Below the pieces are notes generated by a model. The model saw nothing but the letters and a program-made list of their open reading frames with translations, had not been told where the DNA came from and did not search any database. From Portulaca oleracea (Eukaryota; Streptophyta; Magnoliopsida; Caryophyllales; Portulacaceae), in NCBI GenBank assembly GCA_029582165.1, contig CM055877.1, forward strand, positions 6,563,855 through 6,627,854: a stretch of 64,000 nt of DNA. Direction: 5' to 3'. The translations under genes were made by a program, and so were the position numbers. This document shows positions 36,287-48,536 of this stretch, in pieces. The first letter of the stretch is position 1; the number at the start of each line of letters is the position of its first letter.

Positions 36287-36839
36287 CAGCGGGATCTCTG
36301 AATCGCGGAAATCAAATCAAAATCGTGAAAGAGATTAAAAGGAGGAAGAAATCTTGGGGGAAATTGGAAGGTTTTCCGAATTTGGTGCTTGAATTTGATC
36401 GATGAACTCCACGTCGTGTTCAGTTGATGAAGAGAGAGAGAAGGGGGGGGGTCGTTGAAGTCGCAGCTGAGAGGTTGATGGGTAGTTAGAAAATTGTGAT
36501 TTGGATTTTTGTGATAATTAACGTCATAACGTGTAATCAAGGACAACATTACGAGTAGTACTTTCCTTTTACAGTATCGTTTTGGAAATTATGCAATCAA
36601 ACTCTAAAAATTTTTACCATGAATTTATCAATATATATACAATAAATTATTATATAAAATTAACCACTTGTGTCACTATTCTTTAGATTGGTAACTCTTT
36701 CAAATCTAATTCAATCAAATCCAACCTTACACCATTTCCCAAAAAAGTTTTATCTTTAAAAACACAATTCCCAAAAAAAAAGTATCATAACAATCCAATC
36801 CAATCCATCTAAATTTCATTTTATCCAATCCTAAAAACA

Positions 36840-38450
36840 GGGTTAGTCGTGGTTAAAAAAGCAGTTTTTGAGATTTAAAGTACCAACTACGGGATAAAGT
36901 TAACATTTTACTTTGAAATTTTATATTTTGCTACTAAAATAATTAAATCGGTTAACTATGGTTAACTGTTTCACAAAAATGCAAAACCTAAATCTAAACC
37001 CGTTTAGTTAACCTAAATTGCATTTTTCAAAAGTCCCAAACAGTTAACCAGACCTACTAGTTTGGTTTTTATGGTGTGAGTTTGGTTTTCAATTTAGGTC
37101 TTTCGCGCGCACCTCTAACTGAGACCTTCATTGATATTTGCAGAATAAGATCAAGATAGAGGCACTAGAGGATGGGTACTTGTCAATTCGGGCGGTTTCG
37201 GGTCGGCCATACATCGGGTTTGGGTAAATACGAGTCAGTTGTGTTCCGGGTTCGGGTATATACAGGCGGTGTATTTCGAGTTCGGGTCAACCCAACGGGT
37301 TATGATTGTGACATTTTTCCATTTTTTCTTTTTAAAAAATGGTCTCTAAGTACTACTTTTTGTCCAATATACATAATAAAATATGATTATCTTCTAGTAT
37401 CAATAAATTATTATAACTACTTTAACTTAAATAAGAGAAATAACAAATAAATAAGTTGCGCGTATAGTTTAATGGTTAAAAATTTCAATGAAAAGTCACA
37501 AATTTTAATAAAGTTCAACTTAAAAAATTAATTTTTCGGGTCAAACGGGTTGGTCTGGTTTAACCATCTAATTTTCGGGTTCAGTGTGCTTCGGGTTTAG
37601 CTGAAAAAATCGTATTCAAAACCCATAAAAATTCAGGCGGGTTCGGGTCGGGTTATTGAGTCAACTCAAAATTTGCCAGATCTAGACGGTGGTGATGATA
37701 TCGATGAAAGTTGCGAGTATATTTTGGTATAGATGCGGTTAACCGTCCGTTCCTAAAAATTTAAATTAACAATCAGACCTTGTTCCTTTATGCGGTATGG
37801 TGTGCTGAAATTGTGGCGGGTATGGTGGAATTGTGGTGGGTCATTGGTAAGTTATTGTGGATTTTTTGTATATATATATATAAATATTGTATTGGTAATT
37901 ATGAAAAATAATTGGAAAAAATAAGTTGAAATATTGTATTGTTTTTGGATGATTAAAAAAAATATTATATTGATAATTGTGAAAAAGTAATTTGTGGTAG
38001 GTTGTGGTAAATTGTGGTGGGATGGTATGTTGCAGTGGGTTGTGGCAAAGTGTGAAAAAGAACATGGTCTTAAACAAGAAAAATTAATATTTTGCTTTAA
38101 AATTCAAATTTGTTTTGGTACAAAATTAATTAAAACTGGTTAACCACAACTAACCGCTTCATATAAATACAAACCCGAAACCTACTATCATTAACCGATT
38201 CTGTTAATATAAATCACAATTTTCAAAAAATCCATAAAGTTAAAATTCCGGTTTGCAATTTGGCATTTGATTTCCGTTTTCTTGGATACATGTAACCAAC
38301 ATTGACCTTCACCGTTGATTATAGGGCCGTTTAAAGAATCCGGAACTGACACACCTAACCGTAAACCAACAAAATAAATTGGAAACGGGCAACACTAAAC
38401 CACCTTAAAATTCCAGTGCACTGGAAAAACCGAATGCTAAATGGGGCGGT
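36840..38450. other. Decayed transposon remnants upstream of the APD gene
   Basis: 36840-37117 is a diverged relative of hAT element C (ggttaac motifs, ending 'gcgcacctctaa'). 37165-37685 is GGGTCGGGTT-rich and begins GGGTACTTGTCAATTCGGG, like 58575. 37735-38450 again holds ggttaacc-type motifs. No gene was seen. Confidence 0.45.
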
Positions 38451-38494
38451 TTCAACTTGGGATATTCAAACTGACAAAGAACCAGAACCGCACC

Positions 38495-38497
<3 letters not shown>

Positions 38498-38540
<43 letters not shown>
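38498..38540. repeat. (AT)n microsatellite
   Basis: About 21 AT units at the left border of the 1-kb palindrome. Confidence 0.9.
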
Positions 38541-38543
<3 letters not shown>

Positions 38544-38546
38544 CAT

Positions 38547-39541
38547 GAGAAAACTAAGGGCTACAGTAAGAACTAAAGAACTATTGATCTTGACCCTTCG
38601 ATGAAAAATTAATGGTTGAGATTAATCTTCAATAATTTAATTCTCTTTACCATATAAAACCTTAAAAATAATCGACACTTATACCTCTTTTTCACTCTCC
38701 GTAGATTTAGTATCTAACTATTGCAGTCAAAGGGAATTCAAATTCCAATTCTACGTCCATCAAGAATTCCAATATCGACATTTTAATTATGATTCACAAA
38801 GTCAGTGATCAATTATACATATACATATAAAAAATTATCGATTAAAGATTGATACTGAAAAACCGTAAATTACAGATAAAAAAGAAAATTATGATTCACA
38901 AAGTCAGAGAGTAATTAGAACTATAGTGATTTAATAAAAAATCTTGAATTCGTTTTAAACTGGTGTGTTTGATCTAATAACTTCCTCCATTCTTTTTTAT
39001 TAAATCAAACACACCAGAAGAAAACGAATTCTAGATTTTTTATTAAATCACTATAGTTCTAATCACTCCCTCCGTTCTTTTTTATCTGTAATTTACGGTT
39101 TTTCAGTATCAATCTTTAATCGAATCTAATAGTATTATAATACTTTATAAGATAATACGTTTACAAAAATTATAATATTAGACTTTTCTAATAGTATTTT
39201 TTATAACGAATCTAACGACATCAATTTTATCTGTAATTTTTTTGATGATTAACGACACATATGTCAATATGTATAATTGATCATTGACTTTGTGAATTAT
39301 AATTAAAATGTCGATATTGGAATTCTTGATGGACGTAGAATTGGAATTTGAATTCCCTTTGAATGCAATAGTTAGATACTAGATCTACGGAGAGTGAAAA
39401 AGAGGTATAAGTGCCGATTAATTTTTAAGGTTTTATATGGAAAAGAAAATTAAATTATTGAAGATTAATCTCAACCATTAGTTTTTCATCGAAGGGTCAA
39501 GATCAATAGTTATTAAGTTCTTACTGTAACCCTTAGTTCTC
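38547..39541. repeat. 1-kb near-palindrome (foldback element)
   Basis: The left arm 38547-38985 and right arm 39000-39541 are reverse complements over almost their whole length ('aagggctacagtaagaac' against 'gttcttactgtaaccctt'; 'gaattccaatatcgacattt' against its inverse at 39309-39328). The loop is only about 20 bp around 38990. Stowaway-like ends (CTCCCTCCGTTC) are embedded at 39065. It is bordered by (AT)n on both sides, so a target duplication cannot be read. Confidence 0.85.
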
Positions 39542-39576
39542 AATGGATACGTTATATATATATATATACATATATA

Positions 39577-40091
39577 TTGGATTCTAATAATCCCTACTTT
39601 CACAAATTGGACAATGGTGGACCGTACTTTCACTTTGTATTCTGGTGGTCCAAAAAAAATAAAATTGGATTGTAGTGGTACCAAATCCACCTCCATATTC
39701 TTCTTATTTTTTTCATTCCTACACTATATTGTTTATGTTTTTTTCGTTCATGCTCCTAGAAAGTTAATGAATTGTAGTTTCTAAAACATTTTTAAATTAT
39801 TTTTTTGAGACTCCGAATGATTATTATGATTTTTTAAAAATAATAAAAGTGAAAAAATCGTAAAAATAGTAAAAAAAAAATGAAAAAAATTGGGAGAAAT
39901 GCTGTAAATTCATTAAAAATCATTGTAAAGTGTTATACTAAGTTTTGAATCAAATGAACACAAAATCTATGATTTCCTTGAAAATATCCCACTATAATCC
40001 AATTTTATTTATTTTTTGATCACCAGAATACAAAGTGAAAGTACGGTCTACCATTGTCCAATCGGTGAAAGTAGGGATTATTATAATCCAA
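39577..40091. mobile_element. Mutator-like MITE family with CCAATTGG-type ends, copy 1
   Basis: Inverted ends: ATTGGATTCTAATAATCC at the left and GGATTATTATAATCCAAT at the right, with inner TTGGACAATGGTGGACCGTA also inverted. It is the same family as 62586-63111. The borders fall in (AT)n, so the target duplication is unclear. Confidence 0.75.
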
Positions 40092-40203
40092 TTATCCTAT
40101 ATATATATATATATATATAAAAGGAGCTAAGGATCACCAATGTCCCAAATGTTGAATTCCTTTTTTACCCCTACCCTTTAACTTAAATTATCAACTATAA
40201 ACT

Positions 40204-40211
40204 ACTACTAC

Positions 40212-40242
<31 letters not shown>

Positions 40243-40286
40243 TGTTATTTCCTAACCAATTTTTGAATTTCCATTTCACCCTAACA

Positions 40287-40325
<39 letters not shown>

Positions 40326-40393
40326 TTCAATCCATATTTATCACTCTACGTCATTAGAAGCTACTTATTTCACTTTTATGGATTGAAAATAAC

Positions 40394-40436
<43 letters not shown>

Positions 40437-40550
40437 GTTGTTTATAGTTGATAATTTAAGTTAAAATAAAAGGAGCTAAGGATCACCAATGTCCCAAAAT
40501 GTTGAATTTCTTTTTTACCCCTACCCTTTAACTTAAATTATCAACTATAA

Positions 40551-40605
<55 letters not shown>
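40204..40605. repeat. Cluster of trinucleotide microsatellites with inverted flanks
   Basis: (TTA)n at 40204-40242, (ATT)n at 40287-40324, (AAT)n at 40392-40436 and (CTA)n at 40550-40605. The sequence 'aaaggagctaaggatcacca' occurs at 40122 and 40469 in direct repeat, and 'aaattatcaactataaac' pairs with 'gtttatagttgataattt' in inverted repeat. Confidence 0.85.
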
Positions 40606-40606
<1 letters not shown>

Positions 40607-40792
40607 GTGGGCATTAGTACATTACTGTATTTGGGTTTTGAAAAACCGAAACCACGCTCGATTTTCTGTTGGGTTGATTAAATGATGATTTTTTAATTTT
40701 GATACAAATAAAGGCGATTCCAGTTGACCGTTGATACCGAACCGTTAAATTCGGTGCATCAATTTTTAAAAACCAAGCGTTTGGGTTGCAAT

Positions 40793-40968
40793 TTATTAGG
40801 TGCTCCTAGAGTACATGCTCCAGATTCTATAATTATTCAACCGTATGTATTAGGTTGTTCACTCTAATTATTATAATTGTTCACTCTAACTATTATAATT
40901 GTTCACTCTGATTCACATGATTATTTACTCACAAATGTCCGGAGCACATGCTCCGGGTGCATCTAATA
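40793..40968. mobile_element. MITE with GGAGCATGTGCTCC subterminal motif, copy 2
   Basis: The left end TATTAGGTGCTCC and the right end GGGTGCATCTAATA are inverted repeats, extended by GTACATGCTCC / GGAGCACATGC. The inside holds repeats of 'ttgttcactct'. Confidence 0.7.
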
Positions 40969-42090
40969 GATATTGCGTTTGGGTTCCAGCTTACGACTTT
41001 GAAAAACCATTTCCTTCAGTGTCCCGCTTCGTGAAACCGAAACCACCCGAACCGCACTTCAACTACTGAACCCCCTAGTCAGTTGTACTACGCCAATTTC
41101 ATTTAAAACAAAAAATAATTTTGGGAGGGAAAAAGCTTTTATCACAAGTTTCACAACTTGTTTCCCTCCGATTCATTCCTGATTTTCCGGTTCCCACCAC
41201 CATCAGTCCCAACACACACAACCAGCGGCGAAGCCTACTCCCGCAATTCTCCCATCTCCAACCGTCGTTGCTCATCTTTTTGGTGCGTTTCTCTCTCTTC
41301 AATCACCAAGTTTCTCTCCTAAAACACGAACTTCTTTCGAAAATTCTCATGGATTGTCATTTATCTCAATATCTGGAGCAAATCCACCATTTTCAGCGAC
41401 GAAATTCGATTAGAAACTTCAGATTTCATAGTTGCTTTAGTGTTTTCTTTTTTTCGTTGTTCAACTCTGCATAATGCTCATCTTTGAACGAATCAGTTCG
41501 CACTGACGACAAATGATCGATTTCACCGAAGATTTTGTATAATACTGGTTGATTTCTGTTGTTTTTAACATGTTCGGTGACGAAATCCAGCGTCAGTTTG
41601 TTTTTAACTTCATTTTGGATATGCTATAGATATTTCGCTGTTGTTCATTATGCAAAAACGATGAAGCTGCCGGAATTTTGGGCTCTAAGACTGCTGATTA
41701 GTTAGTTCATACTATTTTAAGCATGTTTCGGCGGTTATATCCAGCTTCAATATCTTTGAAGCTTCAATTTAAACAATTTCTTCATACTCTGCTGTTGTTT
41801 TACTCCCGATTATTATAGTCATGTCAATGAATCATCTATTACTGTCTACTGACTAATTGATTCCTACTTATTTTGCCGCCTATGTTCTACTAAACTGGTA
41901 ATTCCTTGCCCTGATGATGTGCCTTGAACGATTTACTGTCTAGCTGGTTCATATTTTATGGTTTACATGGAAATGAGGTGCTGTGATAGATGAGTGTAAG
42001 GTCTGAAGCAAATGAAAATCTCAGTTGAACATTTCAGCTTTTGTGTTACCGTTTGTGCTTGGTTTGTCTTTTCATAATAAGAGAAAGAGA

Positions 42091-42428
42091 CTGTGAATGT
42101 TTCCCGGATAATGGTCGTTTAAAATGTGCTTTGGGAGTTCTGAAATATTAAAATAAACTTAGAAAAATATTTTCTAACATTTGAACTTTGTTGCAAACCT
42201 TATGAAATTCGGTATATAACATGACAATTGATACCTTCACAAGTGTTTTAGACAATGCGAAGATTAAGAAAAGGTCATCCATGCCTATTACTGGATCTTG
42301 TAAGCTGGTTGCCGTGTTGATAATTCATATATTGATAGTATATTAATATGGGTTGCTGATAGAAAGAGACATCATTACCACTGGGTTGGACCTGTTGAAT
42401 TCATATGAATTTATTGTGTGCCTTCATG
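42091..42428. repeat. Direct duplication flanking hAT element B, copy 1
   Basis: Matches 43248-43590 at about 90 percent identity from 'tgtgaatgtttccc' to 'tgtgccttcatg'. Confidence 0.9.
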
Positions 42429-43247
42429 CATGGGCGGATCTGGCTTACTGTCAGTGGAGTCAAGCGACTCCACTGGAATTTTGGGGAAAAAATTCTGCTT
42501 TCAAAAAAAAAAATATACATATTACATATTATATATACAAGTGCAGTTAGGCGCGAGTTCGACCCTTGACAAGTGCAGCTCTCTGAGCTTTTCTTAAGTA
42601 TTCAAATGCTTCCTTATGACAGCGAGGCGCCGCGAGTTCGAGCCTTACCAAGTGCAGTTCTGACATGAGTTAAATCTCACCAAGGGAAGGTTAGCCAAGT
42701 TCTTTGTGTGTTAATCTTTGAACAATGAGGTGCGTGTTCGACTCTTAGTAGACACAAATGTCGGGGTTTTTTTTTTCGAAAATCTATTCATTGTTCAAAG
42801 GTGAGTTCGAGTGCTAACAAAGTAGACACAATTTTTTAATATTGAAATATATCAAATTTTTTTTATGTAATAATCTTTTGTGAGATTTCAAAATTTTAAA
42901 AGATATCGACGAAGTTTTTAATAATATTATAAATTATAGTGACTTTTATAATCAATATAAATAGTGTATTTATCGATTTCTTAAATGAGTAAATATTATC
43001 AAATTAGTGAGTTACTTAGGCATGATTGAATTATGGGAATGCTATGAAAGTATAATTTGATGCATAACTTATTATGTTTCTATTTAAATTCGGAGATCGT
43101 CAATTGCTAATATTTGAAATATTTACTTGTTAGTTAATTGAATTATGAATACCTAATTTGCCAACTTAGTATAGGTGCGGTTAAATTTTAATTTTTTTAA
43201 CAAATTGTTATTGACTCCACTAACTTTAAATCCTAGATCCGCCACTG
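42429..43247. mobile_element. Non-autonomous hAT element B
   Basis: The left end is CATGGGCGGATCTGG. The right end read inward is CAGTGGCGGATCT, so the left terminus is slightly changed. It shares the GTGGAGTC...GACTCCAC hairpin with element A. Inside are four spaced copies of a GAGTTCGAnyCT motif (about 42552, 42638, 42737 and 42803) that resembles a tRNA B box. No 8-bp target duplication is present, because the two sides are copies of a duplicated segment. Confidence 0.8.
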
Positions 43248-43590
43248 TGTGAGTGTTTCCCAGATAATGGTCGTTTAAAATGTGTTTTGGGAGTTCTGAC
43301 ATATTAAAATTAAGTTAGAAAAATGTTTTCTAACGTTTGAACTTTGTTGCAAACTTTATGAAATTCGATATATAGCATGACAATTGATACCTTCACAAGT
43401 GTTTTAGACAATGCGAAGATTAAGAAAAGATCATCCATATGATGCCTATTAATGGATCTTGTAAGCCAGTTGCCATGTTGATAATTCATATATTTATAGT
43501 ATATTAGTATGGGTTGCTGATAGAAAGAGACATTGTTAGTCACTGGGGTGGACCTGTTGTATTCATATGAATGTTTTGTGTGCCTTCATG
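43248..43590. repeat. Direct duplication flanking hAT element B, copy 2
   Basis: Second copy of 42091-42428, ending 100 bp upstream of the MND1 start codon. Confidence 0.9.
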
Positions 43591-43693
43591 CCTGGTTATC
43601 CTTTGATTCCTTTCTGATGTCTTATAGTGATGTGCAGACTTGGAAACTTGTTTGATATAGCAGGCAGTCATTTGCAAAGAGGTTTTCGGCAGC

Positions 43694-46600
43694 ATGGTGA
43701 GTTGACATTTTGCTGTGGATTTTTGTTGATGTTGGAGTTGGTTTCTCACTTGAGTGCCTATTTGTTTACATGTTATGTTTTACTTATCATCCTTGGATGA
43801 CGAGGAATAGTTTTAGATTCAATGTCATTTTCTTTGTAAGAGTATTTCGGGACATTCTTGTGTTCATCAATCTTAAGATCTTCAAATGTTTGTTTTTCTT
43901 CACAAGAATAATTTCTTCAGTGAGGATTCAAGTGCCAACTTACAGTCTGTCTAAGATGCTAAGTTGCTAATGATGGATGATTTCAGTGCATTACTATTTT
44001 TGGGAATACCTGCGGTCGGTGTTCAAGCTAAATCTGTCACCATACTTGGAAAATAGTTTTGGAATTCTAGGTCTTTCTGATAGTCCAGTTTTTTAGGATT
44101 GGTTTTGAACTTTTGTGACATTGATTAAAAAATGCGCAGAAACCACGATAGTTCTTGAATTCTACACCGTCCGTCCCAAAATTGTTGTCCATTCCCACAC
44201 TAAATGGAAATAACCGTGTTTGGATAAGAATGGAAAAACTTATCCATTTTCAACCTTTTTATATTACTCCCTCTGTTCCATATTAATTGTCCAAAATATC
44301 GTCTTTGACCAAAATTTCTTATAATATATTTTATCAAAAAATTACAAAATTATGTTCTTATGATAATAGTTTTCGTTATGAATCTAATGATAGTACTTTC
44401 GTATAATAACATTATTATATATGTTGAGAAATTAATGACGCGTCGGGACAATTAATATGGAACGGAGGGAGTCTGTGGCTGTAATAACTAACAATTACTT
44501 TTCTAGATGTTTTTCAAAAAAGGTATTGTTTAGTTTTCCAAAACTATCCTTCTTTTGAACTATTGTGTATAGGAGGGAAATTTGAAATTGTTCATGAACT
44601 TATTAGTCTTTCAGTTTTAGAATTTCACAATTAAAAAGATTGATTTTCCTCTGTGTGCATGGAAAAACAACGCGGATAAACATTTAGGAATGGATGAACT
44701 ATATATGGCAGTTATGTCCACTAAAAATTTGCTACTTTTCAAGCTAGAAAATCAGACGATGGAGCTAAAATCTTAGTCAATTTTGTTATTTATAAATTAT
44801 AATGCATGCTTGACTATAAATTATACTGGGGTTCATTGTTGTTGTTAAGGAGATAATGAAGTTTTGTAAGGTACGTTATTTGGGGAAATACAGATTTTGT
44901 GGAGATAAAGATATGGAACTATTAAGAATTTGAAGATATATCGAATTATCGATAGTATTAGAACATTTAATACCCCCTTGGTTTGTATTAGAGTACAAAG
45001 GGAGCAAACATGAGTTACATGACATGGTTGCTAACTTGCCATTTTGATTGATGTTGAATTATGAAAAGTCCTTGTTACTGATTTTATGGCAACATCCATC
45101 TTCATAACGGGCTCATAGTGTCTCAAGTAGCCTGCTGCTGGTAACAAAGAGAGTTCATATGCGAGATATTCATTGAGTAATGAAGTAGTTTCAGATTTTC
45201 AGTTAGACATTTGGACGTAATACAATTGAATACAATAGGAGGGGGGCTGCTTATAGATCCTCTACCTTTCTTTAAGATCATTCCACCTCCCTTTTCGCCC
45301 TCCTTTTGGGTTTCACAGATAAAGCCCCCTGACCCAAGGACCCTATCTCATTGTCCTAGGCCAAGGGGCCCCCTCTTTTTTCCCTTTTTTTTTTTGTGGG
45401 GGGGGGGGGGGGTGTTCGCTGTCTCCATTGTGTATGGGTCTAGTGGGATTTGAACTTCCAACATTGAGGTGGCTTGGTGAATGGAGTTTCAATAGAGTAT
45501 CTGTTGCTTGGTCACATTCTCATGCATTGATTAGAGCAAGACAGATTCCCTAGATGGAGAAGGAGCAGGAAGAGTAAAAATCAGTCATATGTTAAAGTTG
45601 AAATATGGTTAAATGTAGGTTAATTGCACTAGACAAGAAACCAAGTGCTCTCCCTTTTCCTGTCTGTCTGCTCTGGACTTGTTTTGCTTTTTGGATGAAC
45701 TTATTGCTGAAGAACTTACCCTGCTTTCTGCCCTTAAATTGTGTATTTTTGTATGTTCTTACCTTTTGATTCCTAACTTCTGTTACTAGTCGAAGAAGAG
45801 AGGTCTTTCACTGGAAGAGAAGCGTGAGAAGATGCTTCAGATCTTTTATGACTCACAAGACTTTTTCCTTGTAAGTACATAGAATGTTCTCACTCACGCG
45901 CCAGTAGATTGCAACATCTCATTTGTTCAGTGAAAGAATAAATTGGCAATGGTGTGGTAGTTTACAGATTCCAATTTCCTTCTAATGAATTTCCTTATGG
46001 TTGGTAGATATATGCTCTAACCTATGAAGCTTAGCTTTGCAGCTGTCAGAGTTATTTGTTATTTTTTTTTTCTAGGAATAAGTATGTAGCAGAGTTTTCA
46101 TTATATGCAGCTGTTTCAATAATTGCCATACTATTCTTTCCAGCTCAAGGAACTTGAAAAGATGGGGCCAAAGAAAGGTGTCATCAGCCAGTCAGTGAAG
46201 GATGTTATCCAAAGTCTTGTGGATGACGACCTTGTATTGAAGGACAAGATAGGCAGTTCTGTAAGTATGCTGTATGCCTTCTAAGATGAATGACTGAACC
46301 CAAAAGTGATATCCCTAGCCCTAGGGTTTGACAGACATCATGAAATGCAATGTTTCATTTGATTGTGCTGAGCCATTTTGTTTATTTTATGGCTTCTTGG
46401 ATAAGTCACTGAGCCTCAGATTGTTCTTCATAAAGCCTTGACAGATAGATGCCACGAAATGGCATGCTTCCTTTGATTATTCCATCTGTTCCTCTTTCTT
46501 TTAGGATAATTGATAATTTATATTGTTATCTGTTGCCCCAGATGCATTAATGAAGCTGATATCATTATTTTGCTTTTGCCAGATATACTTTTGGAGTCTT

Positions 46601-48527
46601 CCTAGCACAGCTGGAAACCAGGTAAAACAAACAAGTAAATATTTTATCGCTAATTTTGGCTTCAATACAAGGCTTGTTTCTATACCGATAATGGGGACAT
46701 ATTCTGCTTCAACTGTGTAAATCAATCTGTGCCAATTAACAGCTAAGGAATGTGTTTCGCAAACTGGAATCTGATCTTCAAACTAGCAAGAAACGCCATT
46801 CCGAACTGGTGGAACAGTGTAATGCTCTGAAGAAGGGTCGCGAGGAATCTGTTAGTTGCTAAGCCTCATCACGTGTATGCTGTTCATTAAATCTTGTTAT
46901 TCCAGGCTTTACTGTCTCATTGTGTTGGTTTATTATATTCAAGGATGATAGAGAGGAGGCTTTGAGTGAGTTAAAATCTGTTGAACTGAAGCACAATGAA
47001 CTGAAGGTTGGCTACTTTATCAGAAAAGTTAACTGTCATGTTGTGCATTGCTAAAAGTTAATCACTTTGTTGATAGTCTGACTACAATTTTTGTACAATT
47101 TGATTTTCAATAGGCTGAACTGGCACAGTATGCAGACAATGATCCTGCTGCTCTTGAAGCAATGAGTTAAGAATGCTTGGCCTTTCTCTTATGCCTATGC
47201 AATTGAGAATCTTCCTTTAATTCCCCGAATAATAATACTCCATCCGCCCTAATTCCATTTCGTCCCTAATTCCCCGAATAATAATACTCCATCCGCCCTA
47301 CCTAAATGGTCATTTTAAAAGACAGAACCTTGTTTTTTGTGAGATATAAATGAGTTTCTTTAAAATTGTTTTTTAAACTGTGACAATTTGGGTGCGACAG
47401 AGTGAGTAATAATCTTGAGAGGCATTTATAGCATCAAATTTTGATATTTCATGTCAATCTGGGCAGAAAAAGCAATCGAAGTTGCATATTCAGCGGCTAA
47501 CAGATGGACAGGTTACACTCTTGGACATGTTATTTATCTCCTCTTTATTTTTCAATCTTAGAAACTAAAAGAAAATAAAGTTCGATCTGTTTTAATACTA
47601 GCGACCTAGTAGATAAACACATTGCTGCCTGCCTTGTGACTGTCTTTCTGAAACAATTTCCAGATAATATCTTTATTTTCCGGCAGTGGTGTGCAAACAA
47701 TTTCCCACAGGCAAAAGAGCAACTAGAACATCTGTATCAGGAGGTAACTTTTATGCATTTTCTTCCATCTCTCTGAGTGAATGACATTATTAGTTTATTA
47801 CACAAATCCTTCCTCTGTGGAGCTTGCGGGCAGGAGTTACTCATGATGCTAGGCTTATCTTCTTATATTCCATAGTGACTCAAAATGTGTAGTATCTACG
47901 AAGAATGGTTTGTCCTTGTCAACTTCCTATGGGTATGGGTGAAGTTTTAGGAGCGGACCTAATGTGGGACACTCGGCAAACAATTCCTACACCTGGAAAA
48001 TCTCAAATTCCTAATTTAATTCAATTCGATCGATTCAATAATATTCAAACCTAACTCCCTCAGACCTCGTGTCAGTGGGACTAAACTGGGGTACATTGTT
48101 GTTCTTGTTGTGTAACTCCCTAGACATACCCCTGGAGTTTAAACGGCGACTGTGGCTTAGCGAAGTTTAAGATAACGAAAAGGTAAAAGAAGATAACTAC
48201 ATATTCATCGTCCTAAATAAAAGTTCCTAGAAGATTATTTCTCTAATACTGACTGCATCAGTGCATCTTGATCTAACAAGAATTTTTGGACATTGCACTT
48301 CTAGCCTCTACGTTCCCAACGCATGCCATATGGTGCTGCTTATTCTACTTCTTGCTGATTCTCCCGATGAACAAAATATTCACTTGTCTTTGATGGCCTT
48401 GCCATACCGTGGATTTCTTGTGGTATGTCTGTGTTCTATTTTTATGGTGCAGGCCGGAATAACTGATGACTTTGACTATCTGGAGTTACCCACCCTTGCT
48501 GCTTCACTCGGCACTCCTGAAGGCTAG
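43694..48527 (+). CDS. MND1: Meiotic nuclear division protein 1 homologue
   Basis: Ten coding exons: 43694-43696 (only the ATG), 45790-45870, 46144-46260, 46583-46621, 46743-46850, 46944-47006, 47114-47165, 47467-47511, 47664-47743 and 48453-48527, giving 220 residues. All phases agree. The N-terminal winged-helix part reads [20 protein letters not shown] and [20 protein letters not shown]; residues about 75-150 form a charged coiled coil; the C-terminal part has [20 protein letters not shown] and [12 protein letters not shown]1 works with HOP2 in the nucleus to help RAD51/DMC1 in strand invasion during meiosis. The tail after DYLELP is shorter than I recall for Arabidopsis. The assignment of the one-codon first exon rests on the perfect ATG|GTGAGT junction, the match of SKKRGLS to other plant MND1 proteins directly after Met, and the acceptor TAG at 45787-45789. 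Confidence 0.92.
44267..44471. mobile_element. Stowaway-like MITE in MND1 intron 1
   Basis: CTCCCTCTGTTCCATATTAA at the left and its inverse ending GGAACGGAGGGAG at the right, continuing inward as TTGTCC/GGACAA. A left TA is present; the right flank is TC. Confidence 0.75.
45386..45413. repeat. Poly(T)/poly(G) tract
   Basis: T-rich run followed by about 14 G in MND1 intron 1. Confidence 0.8.
47287..47406. mobile_element. Short Stowaway-like MITE in MND1 intron 7
   Basis: TA-CTCCATCCGCCC at the left and GGGTGCGACAGAGTGAG-TA at the right, 120 bp. The left end is present twice because about 50 bp ('aattccccgaataataatac' plus the MITE start) is tandemly repeated from 47220. Confidence 0.65.
48079..48113 (+). 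repeat. SINE 3' end fragment
   Basis: 'actggggtacattgttgttc', followed by TTGTTG, resembles the 3' ends of plant Au/TS-type SINEs; a shorter match is at 44824-44850. Confidence 0.35.
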
Positions 48528-48536
48528 ATGCAGAAG

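Larger units (their letters stand above)
41100..43693 (+). other. Presumed promoter and leader region of MND1
   Basis: 41120-41300 is C- and CT-rich, unlike the AT-rich surroundings, as in a plant promoter and leader. A possible leader donor is at about 41284 (TTTTTG|GTGCGT). No TATA box was fixed. The region between it and the ATG at 43694 contains the 340-bp duplication and hAT element B. Confidence 0.35.

Noticed and set aside
36132..36338. Acidic open frame on the plus strand
   Set aside because: It is the antisense shadow of APD exon 1, whose Ser/Pro codons produce it.
40242..40451. Poly-isoleucine open frame
   Set aside because: It is the translation of trinucleotide microsatellites.
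42552..42830. tRNA genes
   Set aside because: Only B-box-like motifs are seen; there is no cloverleaf, no A box at the right distance and no anticodon arm.
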